This document shows, one piece after another, positions 32,480 to 41,251 of a stretch of DNA of 55,389 bases. Origin of the DNA: an uncultured bacterium (lineage in GTDB: Bacteria > Pseudomonadota > Gammaproteobacteria > Burkholderiales > CAIKXV01); NCBI GenBank assembly GCA_903873475.1, contig CAIQON010000252.1, positions 1-55,389 on the forward strand. Direction: 5' to 3'. How positions within the stretch are numbered: position 1 is the stretch's first letter; each line of letters starts with the position of its first letter. The notes beneath the pieces are model-generated. The model saw only the letters and a program-made list of their open reading frames with translations. It had not been told where the DNA came from and did not search any database. The translations under genes and the position numbers were made by a program.

Positions 32480-33292
32480 TCAGCCCCCGCCCTTCTCTTC
32501 ACCCTTCTCCTCACCCTTCCCGCCGAACTTCGCCACCTGCCCCTTCCACGCATCGGACAGCAGGCACGGCAGCCAGGCCTCGTTCTCGGCCTGCAACCCG
32601 CCGGAGAGCATCGTCTCCTGCGAGGCGTTGAGCGCGATCTTGGCCTGGATCAGCGACATGCGCGGCTGGCGCGCGATCGAACGGGCGAGGTCCATCGCCA
32701 CCGCCATCAGTTCGGCCTGGGGCACCACGCGCAGCACGATACCCAGCCGCTCGGCCTCGTGCGCATCGAAGCGCCGGCCGGTGAAGATCAGCTCCTTCGC
32801 CTTCTGCAGGCCGACCGCACGCGGCAACCGCTGCGTGCCGCCGGCGCCGGGCAGGAAACCCAGCCCGACCTCCGGCAGCGCGAAGGTCGCATTGTCGGAG
32901 GCGATGCGCAGGTCGCATTGCAGCGCGAGTTCGAAACCGCCGCCGAGGCAGTAGCCGTTGATCGCGGCGATGGTCGGCTTGGCCATCGAAGCCACCGAGT
33001 TCACCCAGCGGTTGCGGAAGAAGCGGCGCTCGTCGTAGAGTTGCTGCACACTGCGCTGGCCGCGCTCCTTCAGGTCTGCGCCCGCGCAGAAGGCACGGTC
33101 GCCCTCGCCGGTGATCACCACGACGGCGACGGACGGGTCGGCGTCGAGCTCGCGCGCGAAATCGATGATCTCGGCACGCAACTGCAGGTTCACCGCGTTC
33201 ATCACGTGGGGACGGGTCAGCGTCACCCACGCAACACCATCCTCGATGGATACGCGCTTGACTTCGGTGGTCAGTGAATGCGGTGCCGGCAT
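32480..33292 (-). CDS. Enoyl-CoA hydratase/isomerase (crotonase) family
   Basis: The 270-residue enzyme has the oxyanion region AFCAGADLKERG and NGYCLGGGFELALQCDLRIA. The two glutamates of hydratases are in FALPEVGLGFLPGAGGTQRL and QKAKELIFTG. It would hydrate an enoyl-CoA in fatty-acid, amino-acid or aromatic degradation. I chose ATG 33292-33290 for AAAGGATG upstream. The C-terminus ends in a Lys/Glu/Gly repeat (KGEEKGEEKGGG), an unusual tail. It is divergent from Bug no. 7, and no other beta-oxidation gene is beside it. Confidence 0.9.
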   Translation of the reverse strand: MPAPHSLTTEVKRVSIEDGVAWVTLTRPHVMNAVNLQLRAEIIDFARELDADPSVAVVVITGEGDRAFCAGADLKERGQRSVQQLYDERRFFRNRWVNSVASMAKPTIAAINGYCLGGGFELALQCDLRIASDNATFALPEVGLGFLPGAGGTQRLPRAVGLQKAKELIFTGRRFDAHEAERLGIVLRVVPQAELMAVAMDLARSIARQPRMSLIQAKIALNASQETMLSGGLQAENEAWLPCLLSDAWKGQVAKFGGKGEEKGEEKGGG

Positions 33293-33349
33293 CGCGTCAT
33301 CCTTTCGTATGCAGTGCGCGCGATCGTATCCACGCACGGGTCGCCTGTC

Positions 33350-33379
33350 GATGCGGATCGGCGATGCGGATCACGATGC
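33350..33379. repeat. Short direct repeats (gatgcggatc) in a divergent promoter region
   Basis: gatgcggatc occurs at 33350-33359 and 33363-33372, and a partial copy gatgc at 33375-33379. They lie between the divergent hydratase and Bug genes, where a regulator could bind. No regulator gene is adjacent. Confidence 0.6.
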
Positions 33380-33418
33380 ACGCCCGTGCCATACTGCCGC
33401 CGAGGAGGCCAGATCCCG

Positions 33419-34447
33419 ATGCCACGCCCGCTCAGACACCGATACTCGCGGCGACCGCCGACCCTGCTGCAATCCACCCCCGCGCTCGTGACTGCCGCCA
33501 TGCTCGCTGCCACGCCCCTCGTGCCGGTGCGTACGGCAGCAGCCCAGCCCGCCGGTTTCCCCGACCGACCGCTGCGGATGATCGTGCCGTTCGCGCCCGG
33601 TGGCGTCGCCGACATCGTCGCGCGCATCGTCGCGCAGAAGATGGGCGAAGACCTGCGACAGACCGTGGTGGTCGACAACCGGTCCGGTGCCGGCGGTTCG
33701 ATCGCGGCCGAACTCACCACCGTCGCACGGCCCGACGGCCACACGATCCTGCTATGCACCTCGAGCGTGGCGGTGTTCAACCCGCTGCTGTCGAAGGTGA
33801 AGTACGACCCGATCCGCGACCTCACCCCGTTGTCGCTGGTCTCGGGCGCCCCGTTCGTCCTGCTGGTGCCGGTCAACTCGCCCGCCACGAGCGTGCAGGA
33901 ACTGATATCGATCGCCCGCGCCAAGCCGGGCTGGATCAGCTTCGGCTCGGCCGGCATCGGCTCGGCCTCGCACCTCATCACCGAGATCTTCGTCTCGATG
34001 ACCGGCATCAAGGCTACGCACGTGCCTTACAAGGGCACGGCGCCGGCCACCAACGACCTGCTCGCCGGCAACCTGCAGATGATGTTCGATTCGATCAGCG
34101 CATCGGTGCAGCACATCAAGTCGGGGCGCGTGCGTGCACTGGGCGTCTCCAAGCGCACCCGCTCACCGTTGATGCCTTCCCTGCCGCCGATCGCCGAGAG
34201 CGGCGTGCCGGGCTTCGAGGGCGTGAGCTGGCAGGGGATGTGCGGACCGGCAGCCCTGCCGCGTCCGATCGCACAGGCGCTGACCACTGCGGTGATCAAG
34301 GCAGTGAAAGCACCGGATACGGCCGAGACCTTTGCCGGCCTGGGCATCGAGGGCATCGGCAGCAGCGCCGAGGAGTTCAGCGCGTTCCACAAGGCAGAGA
34401 TCGTCAAGTGGGGCAAGGCGATGCGGGATGCGGGGATCCGGCAATAG
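33419..34447 (+). CDS. Bug/TctC-type periplasmic receptor (no. 7)
   Basis: The 342-residue protein has a GAGGAGG site upstream of ATG 33419 and a long signal peptide (basic start RHRYSRRP, cleavage near residue 42). Blocks are FPDRPLRMIVPFAPGGVADI, RPDGHTILL and THVPYKGTAPAT. It is divergent from the enoyl-CoA hydratase and converges on the alanine dehydrogenase gene (three bases between stops). Its functional partner is unclear. Confidence 0.9.
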   Translation: MPRPLRHRYSRRPPTLLQSTPALVTAAMLAATPLVPVRTAAAQPAGFPDRPLRMIVPFAPGGVADIVARIVAQKMGEDLRQTVVVDNRSGAGGSIAAELTTVARPDGHTILLCTSSVAVFNPLLSKVKYDPIRDLTPLSLVSGAPFVLLVPVNSPATSVQELISIARAKPGWISFGSAGIGSASHLITEIFVSMTGIKATHVPYKGTAPATNDLLAGNLQMMFDSISASVQHIKSGRVRALGVSKRTRSPLMPSLPPIAESGVPGFEGVSWQGMCGPAALPRPIAQALTTAVIKAVKAPDTAETFAGLGIEGIGSSAEEFSAFHKAEIVKWGKAMRDAGIRQ

Positions 34448-34450
34448 CCT

Positions 34451-35572
34451 TCACGGCTGGCCGATTGCAGTGAGCGGGTCGACGGCGGCCATGCCCAGCG
34501 CACGGGCCACCCCGGGATGCGTGACCTGTCCACGATGCACGTTGAGGCCCGCGCGCAGGTGCGGGTCGTGGCGCAGCGCAGCCGCAGCGCCCCGCTCGGC
34601 GAGTGCGAGCACGAACGGCGCGGTGGCATGGTTGAGCGCGTAGGTGGAGGTGCGCGGCACGGCGCCCGGCATGTTGGCCACGCAGTAGTGCACGATGCCG
34701 TCGACGACGAAGGTCGGCGCCCGGTGCGTGGTCGGGCGCGAGGTCTCGCAGCATCCGCCCTGGTCGATCGCGATGTCGACGATCACCGCACCGCGCTGCA
34801 TCCGGCCGAGCAGGCTGCGATCGATCAGCCTGGGCGCGGCATCGCCTGGCACCAGCACCGCGCCGACGACGAGGTCAGCCTGCACCACATGCCTTGCGAT
34901 CGCGTCTGCGTCTGCCGGCACCCCGCGTACGGTGCCACCGGTCAGCGCATCGAGCCGGGCGAGTGCCGCCGCGCTGCGGTCGAGCACGGTCACTTCCGCC
35001 CCCATCGCGGCGGCCACCCGGGCGGCGTTGCTGCCGGAGACACCGGCGCCAAGCACCACGACCTTCGCCGGGGCGACCCCGGTCGCGCCGGCAAGCAGCA
35101 CACCGCGCCCGCCCTGCGTCGCCTCGAGGAAATGCGCACCGACCTGGATCGACATGCGCCCGGCCACCTCGGACATCGGCGCCAGCAGCGGTAACCGGCC
35201 CTGCACATCGGTCACCGTCTCGTAGGCGATGCAGGTTGCGCCGCTATCTGCGAGGTCCTGTGCCTGCGCGGCATCGCTGGCCAGGTGCAGGTAGGTGAAC
35301 AGGACCTGCCCCGCGCGCAATTGCCGCCGCTCGTCAGGCTGCGGCTCCTTCACCTTGACGATCAGGTCGGCGGTTGCCCAGATCGAAGACGCGGTCGCGG
35401 CGACCGTGGCACCAGCGGCCGCGTAGTCGGCGTCGCCCGCGCCGATGCCTGGCCCGGCGCCGGTCTCGACCAGCACCCGATGCCCGTGCGACACCAGCGA
35501 CTTGACGCTCTCCGGCGTCAGCCCGACCCGATACTCCTCACTCTTGATCTCCCGAGGTACGCCGATCTGCAC
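34451..35572 (-). CDS. ald: Alanine dehydrogenase
   Basis: NAD-dependent L-alanine dehydrogenase, interconverting alanine with pyruvate and ammonia. From GTG 35572-35570, preceded by AAGGAGG at ideal distance, the protein has 373 residues, the family length. The N-terminus is MQIGVPREIKSEEYRVGLTP. The catalytic Lys75 (VKVKEPQ) and His96 (TYLHLA) fall at the canonical positions. The NAD site is VVVLGAGVSGSNAAR, and DIAIDQGGCCETSRPTTH is conserved. It is alone in its transcript. The gene can feed amino nitrogen or pyruvate from neighbouring catabolism. Confidence 0.93.
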   Translation of the reverse strand: MQIGVPREIKSEEYRVGLTPESVKSLVSHGHRVLVETGAGPGIGAGDADYAAAGATVAATASSIWATADLIVKVKEPQPDERRQLRAGQVLFTYLHLASDAAQAQDLADSGATCIAYETVTDVQGRLPLLAPMSEVAGRMSIQVGAHFLEATQGGRGVLLAGATGVAPAKVVVLGAGVSGSNAARVAAAMGAEVTVLDRSAAALARLDALTGGTVRGVPADADAIARHVVQADLVVGAVLVPGDAAPRLIDRSLLGRMQRGAVIVDIAIDQGGCCETSRPTTHRAPTFVVDGIVHYCVANMPGAVPRTSTYALNHATAPFVLALAERGAAAALRHDPHLRAGLNVHRGQVTHPGVARALGMAAVDPLTAIGQP

Positions 35573-35686
35573 TGCAGCCTCCTTCGCTTGAGGTGCCGCG
35601 TAACGGGTGAAGGATACGGTTGGCGGACGGCGCTTCGTCTTGACGTGGATCAAGGCCCTTCCATTAGCCGTGCAGACCCGTGCCAT

Positions 35687-37900
35687 TCAGACCCGAGCCG
35701 TGCCGCGCAGCACCAGCAACGCATCTACCGCGACCACCCCTTCGCCGCGCGACCGTACGATCAACGGGTTGATGTCGAGTTCCGACAGCCGGCCGCGCAG
35801 CGACCAGGCCAGCGCGGACACCTGCACCAGCACCTCGGCCAGTGCCTCGCGATCGGCTGGTGGCCGGCCGCGCTGGCCGTCGAACAGCGCGCTGCCGCGC
35901 AGCTCGGCGACCATCGACTGCGCCTCGTCCAGGCCGAAAGGCGCGATACGGAACACCACGTCCTTCAGCGTCTCGGCGAACACGCCGCCCAGCCCGAGCG
36001 CGACCACCGGTCCGAAGGTCTCGTCGTCGACCACCCCGACGATGGCCTCGATACCACCCTCGACCATGGGACAGGCCAGCAGGCCGCCCAGCCGCGCGCC
36101 TGGCACCGCTTCGCGCGCGCGTGCCAGCATCGCTCGACCAGCCTCTGCCAGCGCAGCCACGTCCTGGATGCCGAGCCGCACCCCGCCGATGTCGCTCTTG
36201 TGCGCGATGTCGCGCGACAGCAGCTTGAGCGCGATCGGGAAGGGAATCCGCTCGCCGTCTGCTCCAGTACCCGCCAGGCCCAGGCCCTCGCGCAGCAGCG
36301 GTGAATCGAGCGGGATACGGACATCGGCCGTCACCGGGATACCCGCCGCGCGCAGCAGCGCCTTGCCTTCGTGTTCATCGAGTGCGACATCGCCCGCCGG
36401 CAGCGCATGCTGCGCAAGGCTGGCAGGCATCTGCGGTGCCGCACGTGTCCCTGCATGGCGCGCACGCGCCTGCGCGAAGTCGGCAAGCTGGCCCATCACC
36501 TGCGCCGCGCGGTTGGGCGAGGACAGCAGCGGGATACCCGCGCCGGCGAAAAACTCGTGTCCGACACTGGATATCGAGGCCGGCACTGCAGACACCGCGA
36601 ACACCGGCTTGTCGAACCTGACCGCCGCCTCGCCCAGCACGCGCGCAGCCAGCGCGAACGACGGGCCCATGATCGTGCCGAACAGCACGCACAACTGGTG
36701 CACCTCGGGGTCGGCGAGCAGGGTCTCGAACGCAGCCCGGAACGATGCCTCGTGCTCCGGCCGTGGATAGCCCGCCGTGGTATCCACCGGGTTGCCTACC
36801 GCCGCCAGCGGCGGCAGCAGCTCGCGCAGCCGCGCCTGGGTCGCCTCGCCCAGCGGCGCGAGCACCAGGCGCGCCTCGTCCGCAGCATCGGCGAACACCA
36901 CGGCGGAGCCACCGGTGTTGGTGACGATCGCCACGTTGCGCCCGCGCGCCACGCGCGCCGGCCAGGACGGCTGCGCGACCTGCGCCATGCCGGCCGACTG
37001 CAGCGACCCGCCCGACTGCCCCACCAGGAAATCCACCACCTGCTCGGCGCTCGACACCTCGACCACGCCGCACTGGCGCAGCGCCGCCCGGTACACCGCA
37101 TAGGTGCTGGTGAGGTTGGCGGTATGCGAAGCCGCGGCACGCGCACCTTGCCCGGTCTTGCCCGCCTTCCAGACCACCACCGGCTTGCCCGCTTCCAGTG
37201 CGCGGTCGAGTGCAGCCATCAGCGCGCGGCCATCGGCCACGCCCTCGATGTAGGCGAAGATCACCTTCGTCTGTGGATCGTCGACGTAGTGGTCGAGCAG
37301 TTCCGGCATCGTGATGTCCGACTCGCTGCCGGTCGCGACCACATGGCGGAAGCCGACCCCGGCCATCGCCGCCTGGATCACCACGCTCATGCCGAAGCCG
37401 CCGCTCTGCACCGCCACCGACACCCCGCCCGGCTGCAGCTTCGGCGGACGCGTGAGGCTGCCGAAGGCGGCCACGACGTTCGCATGCACGTTCACCAGGC
37501 CGATGCAGTTCGGGCCGATCAGCCGGACGCCGCCCGCCCGCGCGGCCGCGAGCATCTCCTGTTCGAGCCGCTCGCCCTCGGGCCCGATCTCGCGGAAGCC
37601 GCCACCGAGCACCACCGCATGCCCGATGCCCTTGCGCCCGCACTCGGCGACCACGCCGGCCACGTGCGCGGCCGGCAGCGCGATCACCGCCAGGTCGCAG
37701 GGACCGTCGATCGCGGCGACGGACGCATACGACCGGCGGCCATCGATCTCGCCGTACTTCGGGTTCACCGGATACACGCCGCCGGTATAGCCCGAGGTGT
37801 TCAGCGCGCGGACGGTCTGGCCGCCGAAGCGGGTGATGTCGCCGCTGGCGCCGACGATGGCGATGCCGCGGGGGGAGAGAAGGTCGGGGGAGAGTGACAT
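35687..37900 (-). CDS. ADP-forming acyl-CoA synthetase (acetate--CoA ligase family), fused subunits
   Basis: The 737-residue protein is a single-chain NDP-forming acyl-CoA synthetase. The CoA-binding domain is at 1-135 (GIAIVGASGDITRFGGQTVR). The succinyl-CoA-ligase-like domain follows, with the His loop AAASHTANLT near residue 260. The C-terminal ATP-grasp domain runs from about 500 to 730 (KLLSRDIAHKSDIGGVRLG). The alpha-then-beta order matches bacterial Pat/ACD fusions without an acetyltransferase domain. It would activate an organic acid to its CoA thioester or run the reverse reaction. ATG 37900-37898 starts at the domain; the open frame upstream is not coding. Confidence 0.9.
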   Translation of the reverse strand: MSLSPDLLSPRGIAIVGASGDITRFGGQTVRALNTSGYTGGVYPVNPKYGEIDGRRSYASVAAIDGPCDLAVIALPAAHVAGVVAECGRKGIGHAVVLGGGFREIGPEGERLEQEMLAAARAGGVRLIGPNCIGLVNVHANVVAAFGSLTRPPKLQPGGVSVAVQSGGFGMSVVIQAAMAGVGFRHVVATGSESDITMPELLDHYVDDPQTKVIFAYIEGVADGRALMAALDRALEAGKPVVVWKAGKTGQGARAAASHTANLTSTYAVYRAALRQCGVVEVSSAEQVVDFLVGQSGGSLQSAGMAQVAQPSWPARVARGRNVAIVTNTGGSAVVFADAADEARLVLAPLGEATQARLRELLPPLAAVGNPVDTTAGYPRPEHEASFRAAFETLLADPEVHQLCVLFGTIMGPSFALAARVLGEAAVRFDKPVFAVSAVPASISSVGHEFFAGAGIPLLSSPNRAAQVMGQLADFAQARARHAGTRAAPQMPASLAQHALPAGDVALDEHEGKALLRAAGIPVTADVRIPLDSPLLREGLGLAGTGADGERIPFPIALKLLSRDIAHKSDIGGVRLGIQDVAALAEAGRAMLARAREAVPGARLGGLLACPMVEGGIEAIVGVVDDETFGPVVALGLGGVFAETLKDVVFRIAPFGLDEAQSMVAELRGSALFDGQRGRPPADREALAEVLVQVSALAWSLRGRLSELDINPLIVRSRGEGVVAVDALLVLRGTARV

Positions 37901-37970
37901 GCGGCCGACGTTAGCAGATCGAGAGCCAGTCGACGCGGCGCCAGCACCGGGGCTCGAATACCATCGTGGC

Positions 37971-38513
37971 ATGACGATGCCCATTGCGCCCTCCCCATGG
38001 ATCACCCGCTGGAGCGCCGAGGTCACCACCGGCCCGGTGCTGGACATCGCCTGCGGCAGCGGGCGCCACGTCCGCTGGTTCGCCGAGCGCGGCCTGCCGG
38101 TGGTCGCGGTCGATCGCCAGCGGCCCGGCACGGGCGGACCGGACGACCTGTGCAACCTGCCCGGCGTCGAGTTCATCCAGGCCGACCTCGAAGACGGCAG
38201 CCCGTGGCCGCTGGGCGAGCGGCGCTTCTCCGCGATCGTGGTCACGAACTACCTGCACCGCCCGCTGTTCCCGCGGATCGCAGCCGCGCTCGCCGAGGGC
38301 GGACTGCTGATCTACGAGACCTTCATGGTCGGCAACGAGCGCTTCGGCCGCCCGACGAATCCTGAGTTCCTGCTGCGACCAGGCGAACTGCGCGAGGCGT
38401 TCCCCGGGCTGTCGGTGATCGCTTTCGAAGAGGGCGAGACCGGCAGCCCGAAGCCGGCGATGATTCAGCGGGTGGTCATGCGGCGGCCGTGCGACGAATT
38501 GGAGTCAATGTGA
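37971..38513 (+). CDS. Class I SAM-dependent methyltransferase
   Basis: The 180-residue protein has the SAM-binding motif VLDIACGSGRHVRWFAERGL, an acidic end of strand two (VVAVDRQ), IQADLEDG and a post-motif region LLIYETFMVGNERF. The TehB/SmtA-like size suggests small-molecule methylation. It is divergent from the acyl-CoA synthetase with 70 bases between the starts. No partner gene indicates the substrate. Confidence 0.85.
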   Translation: MTMPIAPSPWITRWSAEVTTGPVLDIACGSGRHVRWFAERGLPVVAVDRQRPGTGGPDDLCNLPGVEFIQADLEDGSPWPLGERRFSAIVVTNYLHRPLFPRIAAALAEGGLLIYETFMVGNERFGRPTNPEFLLRPGELREAFPGLSVIAFEEGETGSPKPAMIQRVVMRRPCDELESM

Positions 38514-38595
38514 CTACGGTGTATTGACGCTCCGGAGAAGCGTGCCCTAGCATGATTTCTCCAGCCCTCACGGGCATCGCCGAATGGAGACCCAG

Positions 38596-39558
38596 ATGAG
38601 CGCCCAGTTGGCCCCGAACCCCTACACCAGTCTCTATGCCAAGGGGTCGCCCGAGCGCGGACTGCACGCCCTCGGCCTTCGCGAGAAACGCTTTCCGCTC
38701 TCGACGGAATCGCGCGACTCGGTCACCGCACGGATGTGGTCCGACGCGAAGAACCTGACCTGGGATGCACGCAAGGACATCCCGTACCACACCTTCGATC
38801 GCAGCAAGTACTCGCAGGAACAGCTCGACGCGGCCCGCCTGTGCTGGAGCCGCCGGGCGTGGACCGAGTACACCGGCATCGTCGAGTCGCCTTCTATGTG
38901 CATCCGGCTCTGCCTCGAGGGCGACCAGCCGATCGAAACCAAGTTTCTGCTCGCCTCGAAGGTGTTCGAAGAAGCGCGGCACTGCGAGGCGTCGTTCCTG
39001 CTGGCCGACGCGATGGGTGGCTACATCCAGGAGCCGCCTCCGCACGATGCGATCGTGAAGCTGGTGGTCGCGGGCTTCCGCGACCGGCTGGCATTCAACC
39101 CGAATGTCTCAGCCGAGGCCGGCATCGCCGCCTGGCACATCATCTCGGAAGGCATCGCAGTCGACATATTCAACATCCGCTATCAGTGGACCGACGAGCC
39201 GGTGACGCGCGAGGTGATTCGCCTGATCAACCAGGATGAAGTCCGGCACGTGGAACTCGGCTGGGCGTTCCTCGAAGAACGCGCGCCGCACATGACCCGG
39301 GCCCAACTCGACGAGGTCGAGCTCGCGGTACGCGACGTGATCGAGAACGTCGAGATGAAGGGCTTCCATTCGATCTTCATGCTCGAGGACGACGTCGACA
39401 GCATCATGATCGAGGCCGAGGCGATCGCCGCCAAGGCGCGCCTCGGCTTCTGCCCACCGGAGGCGGAGCACAAGGCATTCGTGCAGTGCATCCAGAACTG
39501 CCGGGCGCGCTTCGCGAAGATCGGCATCCGCATTCCGCTTTACCCGCAGATCGAGTAG
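38596..39558 (+). CDS. Ferritin-like diiron protein, possible oxygenase
   Basis: The 320-residue, mostly helical soluble protein carries two iron-ligand sets in the order expected for a four-helix ferritin-like bundle. These are Glu91, then Glu126-x-x-His129 (FEEARHCE), Glu185, then Glu215-x-x-His218 (DEVRHVELGW). It is longer than ferritins and resembles R2-like or AurF-like diiron oxygenases. ATG 38596 has GGAG upstream; ATG 38584 is an alternative. A MarR regulator and a [2Fe-2S] reductase-like gene follow, supplying a plausible regulator and electron donor. The substrate is unknown. The functional call rests on the ligand pattern and context. Confidence 0.8.
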   Translation: MSAQLAPNPYTSLYAKGSPERGLHALGLREKRFPLSTESRDSVTARMWSDAKNLTWDARKDIPYHTFDRSKYSQEQLDAARLCWSRRAWTEYTGIVESPSMCIRLCLEGDQPIETKFLLASKVFEEARHCEASFLLADAMGGYIQEPPPHDAIVKLVVAGFRDRLAFNPNVSAEAGIAAWHIISEGIAVDIFNIRYQWTDEPVTREVIRLINQDEVRHVELGWAFLEERAPHMTRAQLDEVELAVRDVIENVEMKGFHSIFMLEDDVDSIMIEAEAIAAKARLGFCPPEAEHKAFVQCIQNCRARFAKIGIRIPLYPQIE

Positions 39559-39602
39559 CTGGTCCCGGGCTGTACGGGTCCCCGGAAGGACGGCGTCAGG
39601 TG

Positions 39603-40049
39603 TCAGGCCGTCCAGGTGTCCCGCGCAGCACCTGCGCTGCGGGTCTTAGCCGCGATCTCCGGATCGCGCGACGCCATGCCGTTCTCGAGGATGAACGCCT
39701 TGTATGCCTCAAGCCTGTGGATCGTCTCTTCGGTCAGGTGGAACTCGACGCGCCGGGCGTCCTCGACCGATACTCGTTGCACGATCGCCTTGCGCGAGCG
39801 CAGCCGATTCAGCCGGCGCTGCACCGTGCTGGGTGCACCGAAATCCGCGAGGACCAGCTCCTTGAGCCCGACTGGATGTCCGGACTTCTGCCCGTAGCCG
39901 ATGGCCCATACCAGGTCGAGATCCTCCAGCGTACCGACGAACGCAAGATGCTTGCGTTCGAATTCGCGGAACAAAGTCTTGGCAAGAAAGAAGTTCTGGT
40001 CAGACATGTCGGCGTGGCCTGCGCCCGGCGCAGGTTCTCGAAAAGTCAT
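39603..40049 (-). CDS. MarR-family transcriptional regulator
   Basis: The protein has up to 148 residues; a start at ATG 40007-40005 (MSDQNFFL) is equally plausible. The winged helix shows LKELVLADFGAPSTVQRRLN, then LRSRKAIVQRVSVEDARRVE, where the wing Asp-x-Arg (EDARR) is conserved. The C-terminal helix ends the dimer domain. It is divergent from the [2Fe-2S] gene and converges on the diiron gene. It probably controls its own promoter and that of the reductase, from the short region between 40007 and 40092. Confidence 0.85.
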   Translation of the reverse strand: MTFREPAPGAGHADMSDQNFFLAKTLFREFERKHLAFVGTLEDLDLVWAIGYGQKSGHPVGLKELVLADFGAPSTVQRRLNRLRSRKAIVQRVSVEDARRVEFHLTEETIHRLEAYKAFILENGMASRDPEIAAKTRSAGAARDTWTA

Positions 40050-40091
40050 GCAATTATCAGCCTGTAAGGTCGCACGTCAAGGGTTCTTCGC

Positions 40092-41156
40092 TTGCTGACC
40101 AATATCCACGAAATCCGGATCGAGGGTCTGCCTGCACCAGTGACCGTCTCCTGCCCTCAGGGCACGCCCCTGCTCGACGCGATGGTCGCGGCCGGTGTGC
40201 CGATCGCATACTGCTGCCGGGCGGGGATCTGCGGAATGTGCAAGACGTTGCTGACCAGCGGCGAGGTGGACCACGATACCTGCAGCGAGCGAGCACTATC
40301 CCCAGAGGAGCGCAACTCTGGGCAGGTGCTGACCTGCCGTGCAAGCCCGCTGTCCGCCTGCGTCGTGCGCCCGCTAAATGTCCTGGGCTCGGCGGGCCCT
40401 TCGTTCAGCGGCACGCTGGGTACCGTGGTCACCGTCGAGACGCTGGCGCTGCCGGTCGATGCCCCGCTGTTCGTGGTCACGGCCCGGGTGCAGGAAGCCC
40501 GCCAGCTCGACGCCTGGCATCTCGGGCACTGGGCCTGGGTGGAGTCCATCGACGGGGAGCGCGCGAACGGCTCGGTCGCCGCATCCTACGCGGGCACCGA
40601 TCCGGCGGACCCCTGTGTCGGCCACTGGGTCCTGCGCGGGCCGGCTGCTGCGCTGGACATGCCATCGCTGGGGCGCGATCCTGGCGCGGTACTGTTCTTC
40701 GACGGGCCGCACGGGACGCCGCTCAATACCGAGATCGCCGGCAGCCCCTTCGTGCTGGTCACGGACACGCTGGGCATGCCCTTCGTCGGCGCGCTCGCAT
40801 GGCGAAAACTGCTCGGCGATCCGCTACACGCCGACGCGGTCTGCTTCGCCGGCGCCCCTGTGCAGCAGGCGCATGGCATGCCGGCGGGGCGGCAGTCGGA
40901 TGCGGCCGGCAGCGCACTATCTCCGGCATGGTCCGTGACCGCATCCGCAGACCTCGATCCGGCCCTGCTGCGGGAGGCCTTGTCGACCCACGCCGCCAGG
41001 GCGGCCGCCGAGGGAAGACGCATGCGCATCGTCACGCGCGGCGCGTCCGGCTTCCAGGGGGCACTGCGCCGCGCGCTTCGCGGCAGCGGCATCCGGCAGT
41101 GGGACGTACACGCCGAGTCCACCCTCGACCTCGAGCAGGTCCCGCCCAACCCGTGA
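40092..41156 (+). CDS. [2Fe-2S] ferredoxin-domain protein with degenerate reductase-like C-terminus
   Basis: The 354-residue protein starts at TTG 40092 in the best-fitting frame. The N-terminal plant-type ferredoxin domain has ligands Cys42, Cys47 and Cys50 (CCRAGICGMC) and Cys82 (VLTC). The C-terminal 250 residues occupy the place of an FNR-like FAD/NAD(P) domain (LGTVVTVETLALPVDAPLFV, later FVLVTDTLGMPFVGAL). The usual flavin motif Arg-x-Tyr-Ser is not evident, so flavin binding is uncertain. It is likely the electron donor for the nearby diiron protein. Confidence 0.78.
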   Translation: MLTNIHEIRIEGLPAPVTVSCPQGTPLLDAMVAAGVPIAYCCRAGICGMCKTLLTSGEVDHDTCSERALSPEERNSGQVLTCRASPLSACVVRPLNVLGSAGPSFSGTLGTVVTVETLALPVDAPLFVVTARVQEARQLDAWHLGHWAWVESIDGERANGSVAASYAGTDPADPCVGHWVLRGPAAALDMPSLGRDPGAVLFFDGPHGTPLNTEIAGSPFVLVTDTLGMPFVGALAWRKLLGDPLHADAVCFAGAPVQQAHGMPAGRQSDAAGSALSPAWSVTASADLDPALLREALSTHAARAAAEGRRMRIVTRGASGFQGALRRALRGSGIRQWDVHAESTLDLEQVPPNP

Positions 41157-41187
41157 AATCTCACACCCTCCTGTCCCTCCCACTCTG

Positions 41188-41203
41188 TGGCACAGGGCTT
41201 GCT
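41188..41203 (+). promoter_or_regulatory. Sigma-54 (RpoN) promoter, -24/-12, near-consensus
   Basis: TGGCAC, then five bases (agggc), then TTGCT matches the RpoN consensus. The invariant GG (41189-41190) and GC (41201-41202) are separated by exactly ten bases. A transcript would start near 41214, giving a leader of about 38 bases with AAAGGAG before the Bug ATG at 41252. Activation would need an enhancer-binding protein, and none is encoded in the window. Confidence 0.75.
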
Positions 41204-41251
41204 GTTGATCTGTACCCACCTGTGGTTGTCCCAACCTAAAGGAGTCGGTCG

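Noticed and set aside
35687-38245. N-terminal extension of about 115 residues on the acyl-CoA synthetase
   Set aside because: It overlaps the divergent methyltransferase gene antisense and has no homology; the CoA-binding domain begins at the ATG at 37900.
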